Source: Polaromonas sp. (lineage in GTDB: Bacteria > Pseudomonadota > Gammaproteobacteria > Burkholderiales > Burkholderiaceae_C). From it: DNA of 64,000 nt. Every line of letters starts with the position of its first letter. Position 1 is the first letter of the stretch. A program made the translations under genes and the position numbers. A model generated the notes under the pieces. It was not told where the DNA came from, made no database searches, and worked only from the letters and a program-made list of their open reading frames with translations. Shown one piece after another: positions 54,981 through 63,961 of the stretch. Location of the stretch: positions 36,771 through 100,770 of the forward strand of contig JAURVI010000043.1 in NCBI GenBank assembly GCA_030655515.1. The letters run 5' to 3'.

Positions 54981-55098
54981 GTGATGTCTCCGTCTTTTAG
55001 TGGCGGAAATATTTCACATATTTGGTGCACACCACCTCAGGTCAGCAACGCATGCGGATGTCGGATTCCTCCTACGGCCCAGCTTCGCGAGCGGGTCG

Positions 55099-56058
55099 TC
55101 AGATGAACTGCACAAGCGCCATGACGACGGACAACGTCACCAGCGCCAACCCGGTCGACACCACCACGCTGGCGGTGACCACGTCCTCGGCGGTCTTGTA
55201 GCGCTGCGAAAACAGGAACACGTTCGCGCCGATCGGCAGCGCAGCCGCCACCACCATCACGCTCAACGGCAGACCCCGCACACCGAGCAGCCAGCCGATG
55301 CAGAACACCAGGAGGGGATGCACCACGTTCTTGATCACCGCCTGCGTGAGCGCACTGCGCCAGTGCGCGCCGACCCGTGTCAACGCGAGCGTGATGCCCA
55401 CCATGACCAGGGCGACAGGACTGAAAGCCTGGCCCAGCAGCTGGATCGGCTTGTCGACGAATTCGGGCATGACCCAGCCTGTCTGCGCAAACAGCAGCCC
55501 GGCGAGGATGGGCAGTGGCACCGGGTGCAGGACGGCATTGCGCAACGCGCGGCCTACGGTGCGCACCATGGCGCCGCGCTCGGCCGCCTGGTGCGCGGCC
55601 TGCTCCCTGGCCACGGCCAGCTCCAGCACCAGGGTCGCACTGGTCAACAGCACCAGCGAATGCAGCGAGATGAGCGTGAGCAGCACCACCATGCCCTCGG
55701 GCCCGAAGGCGAGCGCGACCAGCGCAATGCCGATCATCACGGTGTTGCTGAAGGTGTTGGCCAGCGCCAGCACGGCCGCCGTGCGATTGAAGCCGCGCCA
55801 GACGAGGGTTGCGGCAAAGATCAGCCCTGCGCCAATGAAGTAGGCCGCGACCGGGCGCAGGCTGAGATCCTGCACACGCACCGCGCTCATCGCGCGAAAG
55901 AGCAAGGCCGGCGCGAGCAGCAGGAAGATCAGGTTCGACAGGTCCTTGATCGCCCCCGCCGTCACCCAGCCGCGCCGTCCGGCGAAATAGCCCGCCGCGA
56001 TGAGCAGCACGACGGGCATGAGGGAAGAAAGGACTGAAGCATTCACCGCGGCGAGCAT
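55099..56058 (-). CDS. AEC-family (auxin efflux carrier-type) transporter
   Basis: 319 residues from ATG 56058, about ten hydrophobic segments in two five-helix halves (SLMPVVLLIAAGYFAGRRGW; VALAFGPEGMVVLLTLISLHSL; FSPVALVMVGITLALTRVG; SVMVVAAALPIGANVFLFSQRY). The PIGANVF motif in the second half is characteristic. Bacterial members export or import small organic acids such as malate. It is downstream of the TonB receptor on the same strand (38-bp gap), perhaps co-transcribed. Confidence 0.85.
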   Translation of the reverse strand: MLAAVNASVLSSLMPVVLLIAAGYFAGRRGWVTAGAIKDLSNLIFLLLAPALLFRAMSAVRVQDLSLRPVAAYFIGAGLIFAATLVWRGFNRTAAVLALANTFSNTVMIGIALVALAFGPEGMVVLLTLISLHSLVLLTSATLVLELAVAREQAAHQAAERGAMVRTVGRALRNAVLHPVPLPILAGLLFAQTGWVMPEFVDKPIQLLGQAFSPVALVMVGITLALTRVGAHWRSALTQAVIKNVVHPLLVFCIGWLLGVRGLPLSVMVVAAALPIGANVFLFSQRYKTAEDVVTASVVVSTGLALVTLSVVMALVQFI

Positions 56059-56096
56059 AACTGCGCGCTGCGGCCATCCGCTGGGGTCGACACCCG

Positions 56097-58175
56097 TCAG
56101 AAGGTCGCGCGCAGGCCCACCTTCAGCGAGCGGCCCGGCTGCGGCGCGGCCGGGTAGACCGTCGTCGTCAGGATCGAGGTCGCACTGTAGGCCAGCTTGT
56201 TCGTGAGGTTGTCCAGGCGCGCGTACCAGGTCAGCGTGGCGCGCTCGACCTTCATCCGGTAGGTCAACGCGGCGTTCCACAGCGTATACCCCGCAGTCTC
56301 GCGGTCGCCGATCGACGGCACGCGGTCTTGCGCGGCATAGCTGTCGAAGCCGAAGCGGCCCGTCCATGGACCGTTGCCGTAGGCCAGCGTGGCGCCCACG
56401 CGCAGCGGTGAGATGCGCGGCAGCGGCTCGCCGGTGTCGGTGTTGGTCGCTCGCACGAGGTCACCGCGCCATTCGAGGTCGAGCGTGCTGCCATCGCTCG
56501 AGCGCGTGAATCCGTTGCCGCCCATCAGGCGTTGCCTCCCGCTGGCTTCGATGCCGGCGAAGCGCGCACGCACGCCGTCGTACGCGTACTCGGCGATGCC
56601 GTCTTCGGTGCCGGCCGCGACGGGCGCACCTTCTTCGTCGAGCGTGCGACCGGTGGCGGTCAGGCCGATGTAGTTGTCGAAGCGCGTCACGTACGCGTTC
56701 ACCCGAGCGTTGTTGGGACCCGACTTCCACTCGGCGCCGATGTCCAGGCCCAGCGACTTCTCCTTCTTCAGCTGCGTATCACCCAGTTCCCATGCGGCCG
56801 TGGCCAGGTGCGGCCCGTTGGCGAAGAGCTCGTAGTCCTTGGGTGCGCGCTCGGTATAGGCGATGTTGGACGTCAACTGCCACTGCGGCGCCAGATTCAC
56901 CAGCGCGCCGAGCGCAGCGCTGTGCGGGTTGAAGCTACGCCCACCCGTCGAGAAGCGCGTGATCGACAGGTCGTCCGGATAGCCGAAAGAGCTGACCTTG
57001 GTCTGCTCGGTGCGCGCGCCGAAGCTCAGGCGCCCCCATGAAGTGGCAAGCTCCTCATGCAGGAACAGCGCGTTCGACACGGTGCGGCTGTGCGGCGCAA
57101 AGGCCTCCGCGCCGTCGGCCGAGAAGTCGCTGCGCTCGCTGGTGAAGCCGACGAGACCTTCGACATTGCCGATCTTGCGATGCCGTGCCTCGATGCGCAG
57201 GTCGTCGCTCTTGTTGGTGAACACGGTGCCGGTCTCGCTGCCTTCGTATTCGGTGTGCTGGTAGTCGGTGCGGTTGAGCTTGGCGTGCACGCTGGTGAAG
57301 AAGCCGCCTGGACGCCACTCGCCTTCGAGCGCATAGCGATCGGACTTCATGCCGATGGTCACGTCGTCCTCGGCCACCGTGCCGTAGGTGCTGCGGTAGC
57401 TGCTGGCCGACGCGCCGATCCAGCCCTGGTCGAGAAACAGCGTGCCGCCGATGGCCCCGCCATGCGCGCTGTTGGCGGAATTGCAGATCTTGCGCGCGAT
57501 GCCGGGCGAACCTGGTTTGGCGCAGTCCAGGTCGATCGGCACCGACACGTCGTCGGACTTGCGATCGAAGGCATCGACGTGCAGCGCGAAGCGGTCATTG
57601 CCGCCCTCGAGCACGACGCCACCCGATTTTTCCTTGTTGCCCGTGGCGTAGCCCAGGTCGGCACGTCCGCCGAAACCGTTGATCGGTTCGGTCGGAATGC
57701 GGTTGTCGATCACGTTGACCACGCCCCCCACGGCACTGCCGCCGTACTGGAGCGCCGACGGGCCGCGCAGTACTTCGACGCGCTCGGTGACCAGCGCATC
57801 GACCGGCACCGCATGGTCATAGCTCAGCGCCGATGCGTCGGGGGCGGAACCGCCGTTCTGCAGGATGCGGATGCGGTCGCCGTCCTGCCCGCGGATGCTC
57901 GGGCGGCTGGCGTTGGGGCCGAAATAGCTGCTGCTGACGCCCGGCAGCGTGTTGAGCGTCTCGCCGAGCGTGGACGTGCCACGCAGCAGCAGCGCGTCGC
58001 CCTGCAACGTATCGACCGGCGCGATGAGGTCGGTGGCGCCAAGGGGATTGCCCGTGACGGTCACCTCCTTGAGGGTCGGGCTTGGCGCGTTGTTGTCGGC
58101 TTGCGCATGCGCAGCCAGGGAAAGGAAAGACAGGGCGGCAACCGCCAGCGCGTTGCGACGAAAAATGGAAGACAT
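56097..58175 (-). CDS. TonB-dependent outer-membrane receptor (ZnuD-like), copy 2
   Basis: 692 residues from ATG 58175. Signal peptide (ALAVAALSFLSLAAHAQA), plug (LKEVTVTGNPLGATDL, RPSIRGQDGDRIRIL, VEVLRGPSALQYGGSAVGGVVNVIDNRIP), barrel ending in LKVGLRATF. Closely related to copy 1 at 34240-36285 along the whole length, including RSTYGTVAEDDVTIGMKSDRY, DFSADGAEAFAPHS and IAYTERAPKDYELFA. The Cys pair (LDCAKPG...KICNSA) is retained. It follows the His-rich gene at 58252-58689, the same order as copy 1, but the ABC and DUF3299 genes are absent here. Metal, probably zinc, receptor by inference. Confidence 0.88.
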   Translation of the reverse strand: MSSIFRRNALAVAALSFLSLAAHAQADNNAPSPTLKEVTVTGNPLGATDLIAPVDTLQGDALLLRGTSTLGETLNTLPGVSSSYFGPNASRPSIRGQDGDRIRILQNGGSAPDASALSYDHAVPVDALVTERVEVLRGPSALQYGGSAVGGVVNVIDNRIPTEPINGFGGRADLGYATGNKEKSGGVVLEGGNDRFALHVDAFDRKSDDVSVPIDLDCAKPGSPGIARKICNSANSAHGGAIGGTLFLDQGWIGASASSYRSTYGTVAEDDVTIGMKSDRYALEGEWRPGGFFTSVHAKLNRTDYQHTEYEGSETGTVFTNKSDDLRIEARHRKIGNVEGLVGFTSERSDFSADGAEAFAPHSRTVSNALFLHEELATSWGRLSFGARTEQTKVSSFGYPDDLSITRFSTGGRSFNPHSAALGALVNLAPQWQLTSNIAYTERAPKDYELFANGPHLATAAWELGDTQLKKEKSLGLDIGAEWKSGPNNARVNAYVTRFDNYIGLTATGRTLDEEGAPVAAGTEDGIAEYAYDGVRARFAGIEASGRQRLMGGNGFTRSSDGSTLDLEWRGDLVRATNTDTGEPLPRISPLRVGATLAYGNGPWTGRFGFDSYAAQDRVPSIGDRETAGYTLWNAALTYRMKVERATLTWYARLDNLTNKLAYSATSILTTTVYPAAPQPGRSLKVGLRATF

Positions 58176-58251
58176 AGAGAGCACTCGTTGAATCGATAGG
58201 CAGCCCACCGCCACCCATCAAGCAGGTGCAGTGAACCGAACTCGGGGGGAT

Positions 58252-58689
58252 TCAGCGAGAAAGAGGCGGGCCGCGCGCGTCGAACAGCGTGACCCAGCGG
58301 GCCAGCACTTCGCCTTCGAACCAGGCGAAGGTGGCGGTGGGCAGGAAAATCGGCAGTGCAACGAAAGGCACGGACGGCATGGCACTGCCGTGCGCCAACT
58401 GGTCGTAAAGGCGGCAGTCGGCGTCGCTGTGGTGGCCGGCGAACAGGGCGTGCAGCCCGTGCGCGCCATGGTCGGTCGGGTCGGCTCGGTCAGTGCGGTC
58501 GACCTGATGGGCATGATCGCCGCGATCGCCGCGCCCTGCCTGGGTCGCCGCTGCGCCGATGGCCTTCAGGCCCGGGACGTGCATCGTCTCGTGCATCAAC
58601 CCGAGCGTTGCAGCCAGCCAGACCGCGAGCGCCAGCACCATGAACAGCACGGGCGAGCGACGTCTGGCGATCAGGCGGGGCGAATGCAC
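58252..58689 (-). CDS. His-rich small membrane protein beside the TonB receptor, copy 2
   Basis: 145 residues from GTG 58689 (internal ATG near 58641 possible). N-terminal hydrophobic segment (VLFMVLALAVWLAATLGLMHETMH), an Asp/His-rich middle (DRGDHAHQVDRTDRADPTDHG; FAGHHSDADCRLYDQLAHG) and the same C-terminal motif as copy 1, FEGEVLAR...LFDARGPPLSR. Likely periplasmic metal capture or sensing for the receptor. Start weakly supported because no clear ribosome site precedes it. Confidence 0.68.
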   Translation of the reverse strand: MHSPRLIARRRSPVLFMVLALAVWLAATLGLMHETMHVPGLKAIGAAATQAGRGDRGDHAHQVDRTDRADPTDHGAHGLHALFAGHHSDADCRLYDQLAHGSAMPSVPFVALPIFLPTATFAWFEGEVLARWVTLFDARGPPLSR

Positions 58690-58737
58690 AGGGTCAGCGA
58701 CGCAAGAAAAGAACGAGAGGCAGCAAACGGCGGTCGT

Positions 58738-59295
58738 TCAGGACTTCACGCGTGCGGCGAAAGTCTTCTGGAACTTCTCGACCTTCGGCCCGACCACGAA
58801 GGCGCAGTAGCCCTGGTTCGGATGGTTGACGAAATAGTCCTGGTGGTAGTCCTCGGCCGTCGAGTAGTCGGCCAGCGGCACCACCTCGGTCACGATGGGC
58901 ACACTGTACGTGCGGCTCTCGCCGATCTCGCGGATGACGGCGTCGGCCACCTCGCGCTGCGCATCGTCGACGTAATAGATGCCGCTGCGGTACTGGGTGC
59001 CCACGTCGTTGCCCTGGCGGTTCAGCGTGGTGGGGTCGTGGATCACGAAGAAGATCTCCAGCACCTCGCGCAGAGAGATCACGCCCGGATCGAACTGCAG
59101 CTTGACCACTTCGACCACGCCCGTACGACCCGTACAGACCTGCTCATAGGTCGGGTTCTTGACTTGCCCGTTGCTGTAGCCCGACTCCACGTCGACCACG
59201 CCCTGCACGCGGTCGAACACGGCTTCGGTGCACCAGAAGCAACCGCCACCCAGAACGATGGTTTCGGTCGACGATGGCGAAGAAGATGTGGACAT
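58738..59295 (-). CDS. msrA: Peptide-methionine (S)-S-oxide reductase
   Basis: 185 residues. Repairs methionine-S-sulfoxide. Catalytic GGCFWC (Cys19), then GVVDVESGYSNGQVKNPTYEQVCTGRTGVVEV and YHQDYF. No signal peptide, so cytoplasmic. Divergent from the TetR gene (111 bp between starts); their shared region holds dyads at 59349-59397. Confidence 0.96.
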   Translation of the reverse strand: MSTSSSPSSTETIVLGGGCFWCTEAVFDRVQGVVDVESGYSNGQVKNPTYEQVCTGRTGVVEVVKLQFDPGVISLREVLEIFFVIHDPTTLNRQGNDVGTQYRSGIYYVDDAQREVADAVIREIGESRTYSVPIVTEVVPLADYSTAEDYHQDYFVNHPNQGYCAFVVGPKVEKFQKTFAARVKS

Positions 59296-59348
59296 GGAGG
59301 AACTCCGGCAGATGGCAGCAAAGGGACCGATCCCCTATTGTCGCGGCT

Positions 59349-59397
59349 TGACGGGCCAAGTGCAGCTGACTACATTACTAACCCGTCAGTCATTAAT
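59349..59397. promoter_or_regulatory. Candidate TetR operator between msrA and tetR
   Basis: TGACGGG (59349-59355) and CCCGTCA (59382-59388) are inverted copies, overlapping TTACTAACCCGTCAGTCATTAA (split in text: TTACTAACCC then GTCAGTCATTAA) near 59375-59396, which looks like a TetR-type dyad. It also overlaps the likely promoters of both divergent genes. Confidence 0.45.
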
Positions 59398-59406
59398 TAT
59401 TGCTTC

Positions 59407-60081
59407 GTGGCCTCCTCCCGCCGTTTCTTCAGCGACAAGCTCTGTCCCGTGCGCGCCAAGCGCGAACGGCGCAAGGAAGCGCGCCCGGGAGAACTGATCG
59501 CCGCCGCACTCGACCTCTTCGTGGAAAAAGGCTTTGCCGCCACGCGCGTGGACGAAGTGGCAGCACGTGCGGGCGTTTCCAAGGGCACGCTGTTCCTGTA
59601 CTTTCAGAGCAAGGAAGAGCTCTTCAAGGCGGTCGTTGTCGAAAACCTGTCGGGGCGCTTCGTCGAGTGGAACGCGGAATTCGAAGTGTTCGAAGGCAGC
59701 GCCAGCGACATGCTGCGGTACTGCCTGCGGGTGTGGTGGGAACGGGTGGGCTCCACCAAGGCATCGGGCCTGACCAAGCTGCTCATGAGCGAAGGCGGCA
59801 ATTTTCCGGAGCTCGCGGAGTTCTATCGCCAGGAGGTCGTGCATCCAGGCCATGCGCTGGTACGCCGAATCCTGCAACGCGGCATCGACAGCGGCGAGTT
59901 CGCACCCGTCGACCTCGATCACGCGATCTATGCCGTCATCGCGCCGATGATGTTCCTCATGCTCTGGAAGCATTCGACGCCCATGTGCATCGACGGCAAG
60001 TCCGAGCTGGACCCGGAAACGTTCATTGCGGTGCAGACCGAGATCGTGCTGCAGGGCCTGCTGGCCCGGCCAAGCGCCTAA
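59407..60081 (+). CDS. TetR/AcrR-family transcriptional regulator
   Basis: 224 residues from GTG 59407 (GTG 59449 would trim 14). N-terminal helix-turn-helix ARPGELIAAALDLFVEKGFAATRVDEVAARAGVSKGTLFLYFQSKEELFKAVV is canonical TetR; the C-terminal ligand domain is TetR_C type. The neighbouring methyltransferase-rhodanese-tolC genes on the same strand suggest control of TolC efflux, as in related bacteria, and probably of itself. Ligand unknown. Confidence 0.9.
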   Translation: MASSRRFFSDKLCPVRAKRERRKEARPGELIAAALDLFVEKGFAATRVDEVAARAGVSKGTLFLYFQSKEELFKAVVVENLSGRFVEWNAEFEVFEGSASDMLRYCLRVWWERVGSTKASGLTKLLMSEGGNFPELAEFYRQEVVHPGHALVRRILQRGIDSGEFAPVDLDHAIYAVIAPMMFLMLWKHSTPMCIDGKSELDPETFIAVQTEIVLQGLLARPSA

Positions 60082-60122
60082 AATTGAAGGTTTGTCCTGC
60101 GCCCCCAACGGAAAAAAGCCCC

Positions 60123-60815
60123 ATGACCACCCTTGCCCCCGCACCCCTCGAACGCCTGCGCTTCAACATGATCGAGCAACAGATCCGTCCCTGGGACGTG
60201 CTCGACCTCGAGATCCTCGATCAACTCGCTGTGATGCGCCGTGAAGAATACGTGCCCGAAGCGCACCGCGCGCTGGCCTTCTTCGACATGGAAATCCCGC
60301 TGGACGGCAGTGGTGTCGGCTCGCTGCCCGGCCAGACCATGCTGTCGCCGCGCGTGGAAGCCCGCACGCTGCAAGACCTGCACGTGCAAAAGCACGAGTC
60401 CGTGCTCGAGATCGGCACCGGTTCCGGTTTCATGGCCGCCCTGCTCGCCTACCGCGCCGCCAGCGTCCTGTCGCTGGAAATCGATCCTGCGCTGGCCGCC
60501 CGCGCCGCGCAGACACTTGCACGCAACGGCGTGACCAACGTCGAGGTGCGCAATGCCGACGGCGCCACGCCCCTGCCCAGCGGCCCGAGCTTCGACGTGA
60601 TCGTGCTGAGCGGCTCGGTCGCGCGCGTCCCGCAGAACCTGCTGGGCTCGCTGAAGGTGGGTGGCCGGCTGGCAGCGATCGTCGGCGATGAGCCGATGAT
60701 GCGCGCAACCTTCGTGACCCGCGTGAGCGAAGGCAAGTGGGACACCCTCCAGCCCTGGGACACGGTCGCGCCGCGCCTGCTGAGCTTCCCCGAGCCGTCG
60801 CGCTTCAACTTCTGA
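60123..60815 (+). CDS. Protein-L-isoaspartate O-methyltransferase-like protein
   Basis: 230 residues. SAM-dependent methyltransferase with LRFNMIEQQIRPWDVLD at the start, motif I VLEIGTGSGFMAALLA, LSLEIDPALAARAA, DVIVLSGSV and GGRLAAIVG. It is annotated as PIMT in beta-proteobacteria next to tolC, but the repair activity is often unproven for this branch. 41 bp after tetR, 13 bp before the rhodanese gene; one operon with tolC. Confidence 0.85.
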   Translation: MTTLAPAPLERLRFNMIEQQIRPWDVLDLEILDQLAVMRREEYVPEAHRALAFFDMEIPLDGSGVGSLPGQTMLSPRVEARTLQDLHVQKHESVLEIGTGSGFMAALLAYRAASVLSLEIDPALAARAAQTLARNGVTNVEVRNADGATPLPSGPSFDVIVLSGSVARVPQNLLGSLKVGGRLAAIVGDEPMMRATFVTRVSEGKWDTLQPWDTVAPRLLSFPEPSRFNF

Positions 60816-60828
60816 AGCGGCCACGCCC

Positions 60829-61167
60829 ATGATCGACCAAGTCCGCCCGGCCGACGTCGCCGCCTGGTTTGCACACGAAGAGCAGGCGCAACCGGTGCTG
60901 CTCGACGTGCGCGAGCCGTGGGAACTGCAGACCGCCAGCGTGGTGCCGCAAGGCTTCGCGCTCGTGGCGATCCCGATGAACGAGATCCCCGGCCGCCTGG
61001 CCGAGCTCGATCCTGGCCAGCGCATCGCGTGCCTGTGCCATCACGGCGCGCGCAGCCAGCGCGTGGCCGCCTTTCTGGCGCAGAACGGTTTTGACCAGGT
61101 GGCCAACGTTGCAGGCGGCATCGACGCCTGGTCGGCCACGCACGACACGACCGTCCCGCGTTACTGA
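60829..61167 (+). CDS. Rhodanese-like sulfurtransferase
   Basis: 112 residues, single domain. LLDVREPWELQTASV is the N-terminal rhodanese motif; the active-site loop ACLCHHGARSQRVAAFL carries the catalytic Cys (CLCHHG.RS). Cytoplasmic. Probably sulfur transfer or phosphatase-like; role beside tolC unknown but conserved in Comamonadaceae. Confidence 0.9.
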   Translation: MIDQVRPADVAAWFAHEEQAQPVLLDVREPWELQTASVVPQGFALVAIPMNEIPGRLAELDPGQRIACLCHHGARSQRVAAFLAQNGFDQVANVAGGIDAWSATHDTTVPRY

Positions 61168-61187
61168 TTTTTTTCCAGGACCCTTCG

Positions 61188-62567
61188 ATGCCCGTGCGCC
61201 GGTTACTTCCTCTTTCCGCAGCACTGGCCGCCGTGCTGGCCCTGCCGGCCCATGGTCAAAGCCTGGTCGACCTCTACGAATCGGCTCGGGTCTACGACGC
61301 CACCTACCAGGGCGCACGCGCGCAGTTCGAGGCCAACCTGGCACGCGCAGCGCAGGCCAAGGCGGGCATCCTGCCGTACGTGGCAGCTTCGGCAGGTGCG
61401 TCGCGCACCAGCCAGGACGTCGACGTGATCGCCAATGCGCCGCGCGCATCGGAAACGCGCGACTACAGTATGCAGACCGCGGGCATCAACGCTTCGCAGC
61501 CGCTGTACCGGCCGGCCGCCTGGGCCACCTACGAGCAAGGCAAGCGCCAGGCCGAGATCGCCGAAGCGGCGCTGATCAGTGCCGACCAGGACCTGATCGT
61601 TCGCGTAGGCCAGGCGTACTTCGACGTGCTGGCGAGCCAGGACTCGCTGGCCCTCGTGCGTGCGCAGAAGACTGCGGTGGCCGAGCAGCTGGCCTTTGCC
61701 AAGCGCAACTTCGAGGTCGGCACCTCCACCATCACCGATTCGCGCGAGGCGCAGGCCCGCTACGACCTGGTCATCGCCCAGGAAATCGCCGCGGAAAACG
61801 ACCTGCAGGTGCGCCGCATCGCGCTCGACCAACTGGTCGGCCGGCCTGGCAGCGCGCCGGTGCCGCTCGCCGCGCCGGTGGTGCTGCCACAGCCCGACCC
61901 GGCCGACAGCAACCGCTGGGTCGCGCAGGCGGAGGCGGTGCATCCGGCCATCCGCCAGGCCCTCATTGCCGTTGACGTGGCCACCCTGGAGATCAGGAAG
62001 GCCGAAGCCGGCCACAAGCCCACCCTGGACGCCACGCTGGGCTACAACTTCGCGCACAACCCCAACGGCACGAGCACGACGGCCGTCGGCACACGGGTCA
62101 AGGCGGCCAGCATCGGCGTGAACTTCAACCTGCCGCTGTTTGCCGGCTACGCGACCGAGAATCGCGTGCGCGAAACGCTGGCCCTCGAAGACCAGGCGCG
62201 CGCCACGCTTGAGGCCACGCGCCGCAACGTGACGCAGGCCACGCGCACCGCCTTTCTCGGCCTGGTTTCAGGCGCGGGCCAGGTGAAGGCGCTGGAAGCC
62301 GCCGAAGCATCGAGCCAGAGCGCACTCGATGCGAACAAACTGGGCTATCAGGTGGGCGTGCGCATCAACATCGACGTGCTGAATGCACAAAGCCAGCTGT
62401 TCCAGACCAAGCGCGACCTCGCGCTGGCCCGCTACAACGTGCTGCTCGGCAACCTGAAGCTGCGTCAGGCCAACGGGACGTTGACCCAGAGCGACCTGTT
62501 GCCGATCAACGCGACGCTGGCCACTGCGGGCGGTCCGGTCAACGCGCCCGCCGGCGCGGTACGCTGA
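61188..62567 (+). CDS. tolC: TolC-family outer-membrane channel
   Basis: 459 residues. Signal peptide (LSAALAAVLALPAHGQS), then two repeats of long coiled-coil helices with conserved SLVDLYESARVYDATYQGARA, NASQPLYRP and QATRTAFLGLVSGAGQVKALEAAEASSQSALDANKLGYQVGVRINIDVLNAQSQL. It forms the trimeric tunnel for type I secretion and RND/MFS efflux. Last gene of the tetR-PIMT-rhodanese-tolC unit, convergent with waaA. Confidence 0.94.
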   Translation: MPVRRLLPLSAALAAVLALPAHGQSLVDLYESARVYDATYQGARAQFEANLARAAQAKAGILPYVAASAGASRTSQDVDVIANAPRASETRDYSMQTAGINASQPLYRPAAWATYEQGKRQAEIAEAALISADQDLIVRVGQAYFDVLASQDSLALVRAQKTAVAEQLAFAKRNFEVGTSTITDSREAQARYDLVIAQEIAAENDLQVRRIALDQLVGRPGSAPVPLAAPVVLPQPDPADSNRWVAQAEAVHPAIRQALIAVDVATLEIRKAEAGHKPTLDATLGYNFAHNPNGTSTTAVGTRVKAASIGVNFNLPLFAGYATENRVRETLALEDQARATLEATRRNVTQATRTAFLGLVSGAGQVKALEAAEASSQSALDANKLGYQVGVRINIDVLNAQSQLFQTKRDLALARYNVLLGNLKLRQANGTLTQSDLLPINATLATAGGPVNAPAGAVR

Positions 62568-62581
62568 ACCAGCCTTACTGC

Positions 62582-63961
62582 TCAGTCGAGGCTGGGTTCC
62601 GCCCGCTCTTCAGCTACGCCCGGCTCGGTGGCGACTGCCACCGGCACCGCCGATTCGGCCAACGCCAACACCGCGGCAGCCGTGCGCTGCGCAGCGCCGC
62701 GATTGGCCGAGGCGAACTCCCTGGCTGCTTCGACCATCGCGCCGCGGCGGGCGACATCGGCCACCAGCGCCAGCGCGGCGGTGATCGCCTGCGTCATGGT
62801 CTCCACGCGCACCGCGGCGCCCGCGGCGAGCGACAGTTCGGCCGCTTCAGCGAAGTTGAAGGTCGACGGGCCGAAGACCATCGGGCAGCCACAGGCAGCG
62901 CCCTCGATCAGGTTCTGGCCGCCGAAGGCCTCGAAGCTGCCGCCCAGCAACGCCACGTCGGCCAGGCCGTAGTAGAGCGCCATTTCGCCGATCGAATCGC
63001 CCAGCCAGATTTCTTCCTGCGTGGGCGCGCCGGCGGTGCTGCGCCGCGCGACAGGAAAGCCGTTGGCTTCGATCAGTGCCGCCACTTCGTCGAAGCGCTG
63101 TGGATGTCGCGGCACGATCATCCACTGCACGCCCGCGACCTGGCGCGCAATCGAATTGACGCCCGGTTGCTCGGCCGGCAATGGCGCGCCCGCACCGAAA
63201 TGCTTCAGCGCGTCCAGAAAAAGCTGCTCTTCGCCGTCGCGTGAACTCGCCAACACCACCAGCGGCCGTGGCAGGTGCGCGCGGAACTGGCTGGCAGCCG
63301 CCAGCTGACGTTGATCGGGCGCCGCATCGAACTTGAGGTTGCCGTAGACGCCTTCGACCTTGGCACCCAGCGACACCAGTCGGTGCGAATCGGCTTCGGT
63401 CTGCGCCCACGCGGCGGCCAGCGAAGAGTACGCAGGGCGCGCCAGCCAGCCCAGGCGCTCTGCCGATGCCAGTGAACGTTCGTTCAGGCGCGCGTTCGCC
63501 AGCACCAGCGGAATGCGGCGCTCGGCGCAGGCGGCCACCATTTCGGGCCAGACCTCGGTTTCCATCAACACGCCGATGCGCGGCGAAAAACGGTCGAGGA
63601 AGCGGGCCACGGCCTTGGGCGTGTCCCAGGGCTGCCACACCTGCAGGTCGCCCGGCTCCAACAGCTTGGCGCCCTCTTCCCGGCCCGTGGCGGTGCCATG
63701 GGTCAGCAAGATGGGGATGCCCGGGTGCTGGCGCCGGAGTTCGGTGATCAGGATGCCGGCCGCACGCGTCTCGCCAAGCGACACCGCATGCACCCAGCAC
63801 CAGCCGGTGCCGACGGCCGCCGCGTCGTACTGGCCGAAACGCTCTTCGACCGCCACGGCATAGCCGGGCTCGGCGACGGCGCGCTTGCGCAGCTTGCGCC
63901 GCACGAGCGGCTGGGCGAGGGAGGTGAGGACGCCGTAGAGGCGCAGCGACAGGGAACGCAC
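62582..63961 (-). CDS. waaA: 3-deoxy-D-manno-octulosonic acid (Kdo) transferase
   Basis: 459 residues from GTG 63961. Adds Kdo from CMP-Kdo to lipid IVA in lipopolysaccharide synthesis at the inner face of the inner membrane. GT30/glycosyltransferase B hallmarks: RYGQY-like EERFGQYD, WVHAVSLGETRAA, PILLTHGTATGRE, LMETEVWPEM and the C-terminal LLGGSFEAFGGQNLIEGAACGCPMVFGPSTFNFAEA. The last 39 bases of the window upstream of it show only its leader. Confidence 0.95.
   Translation of the reverse strand: MRSLSLRLYGVLTSLAQPLVRRKLRKRAVAEPGYAVAVEERFGQYDAAAVGTGWCWVHAVSLGETRAAGILITELRRQHPGIPILLTHGTATGREEGAKLLEPGDLQVWQPWDTPKAVARFLDRFSPRIGVLMETEVWPEMVAACAERRIPLVLANARLNERSLASAERLGWLARPAYSSLAAAWAQTEADSHRLVSLGAKVEGVYGNLKFDAAPDQRQLAAASQFRAHLPRPLVVLASSRDGEEQLFLDALKHFGAGAPLPAEQPGVNSIARQVAGVQWMIVPRHPQRFDEVAALIEANGFPVARRSTAGAPTQEEIWLGDSIGEMALYYGLADVALLGGSFEAFGGQNLIEGAACGCPMVFGPSTFNFAEAAELSLAAGAAVRVETMTQAITAALALVADVARRGAMVEAAREFASANRGAAQRTAAAVLALAESAVPVAVATEPGVAEERAEPSLD

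Noticed and set aside
58231..59406. Long N-terminal extension of the TetR frame
   Set aside because: The frame is open for 616 codons, but only the last 224 resemble TetR; the rest is antisense to the His-rich gene and msrA.
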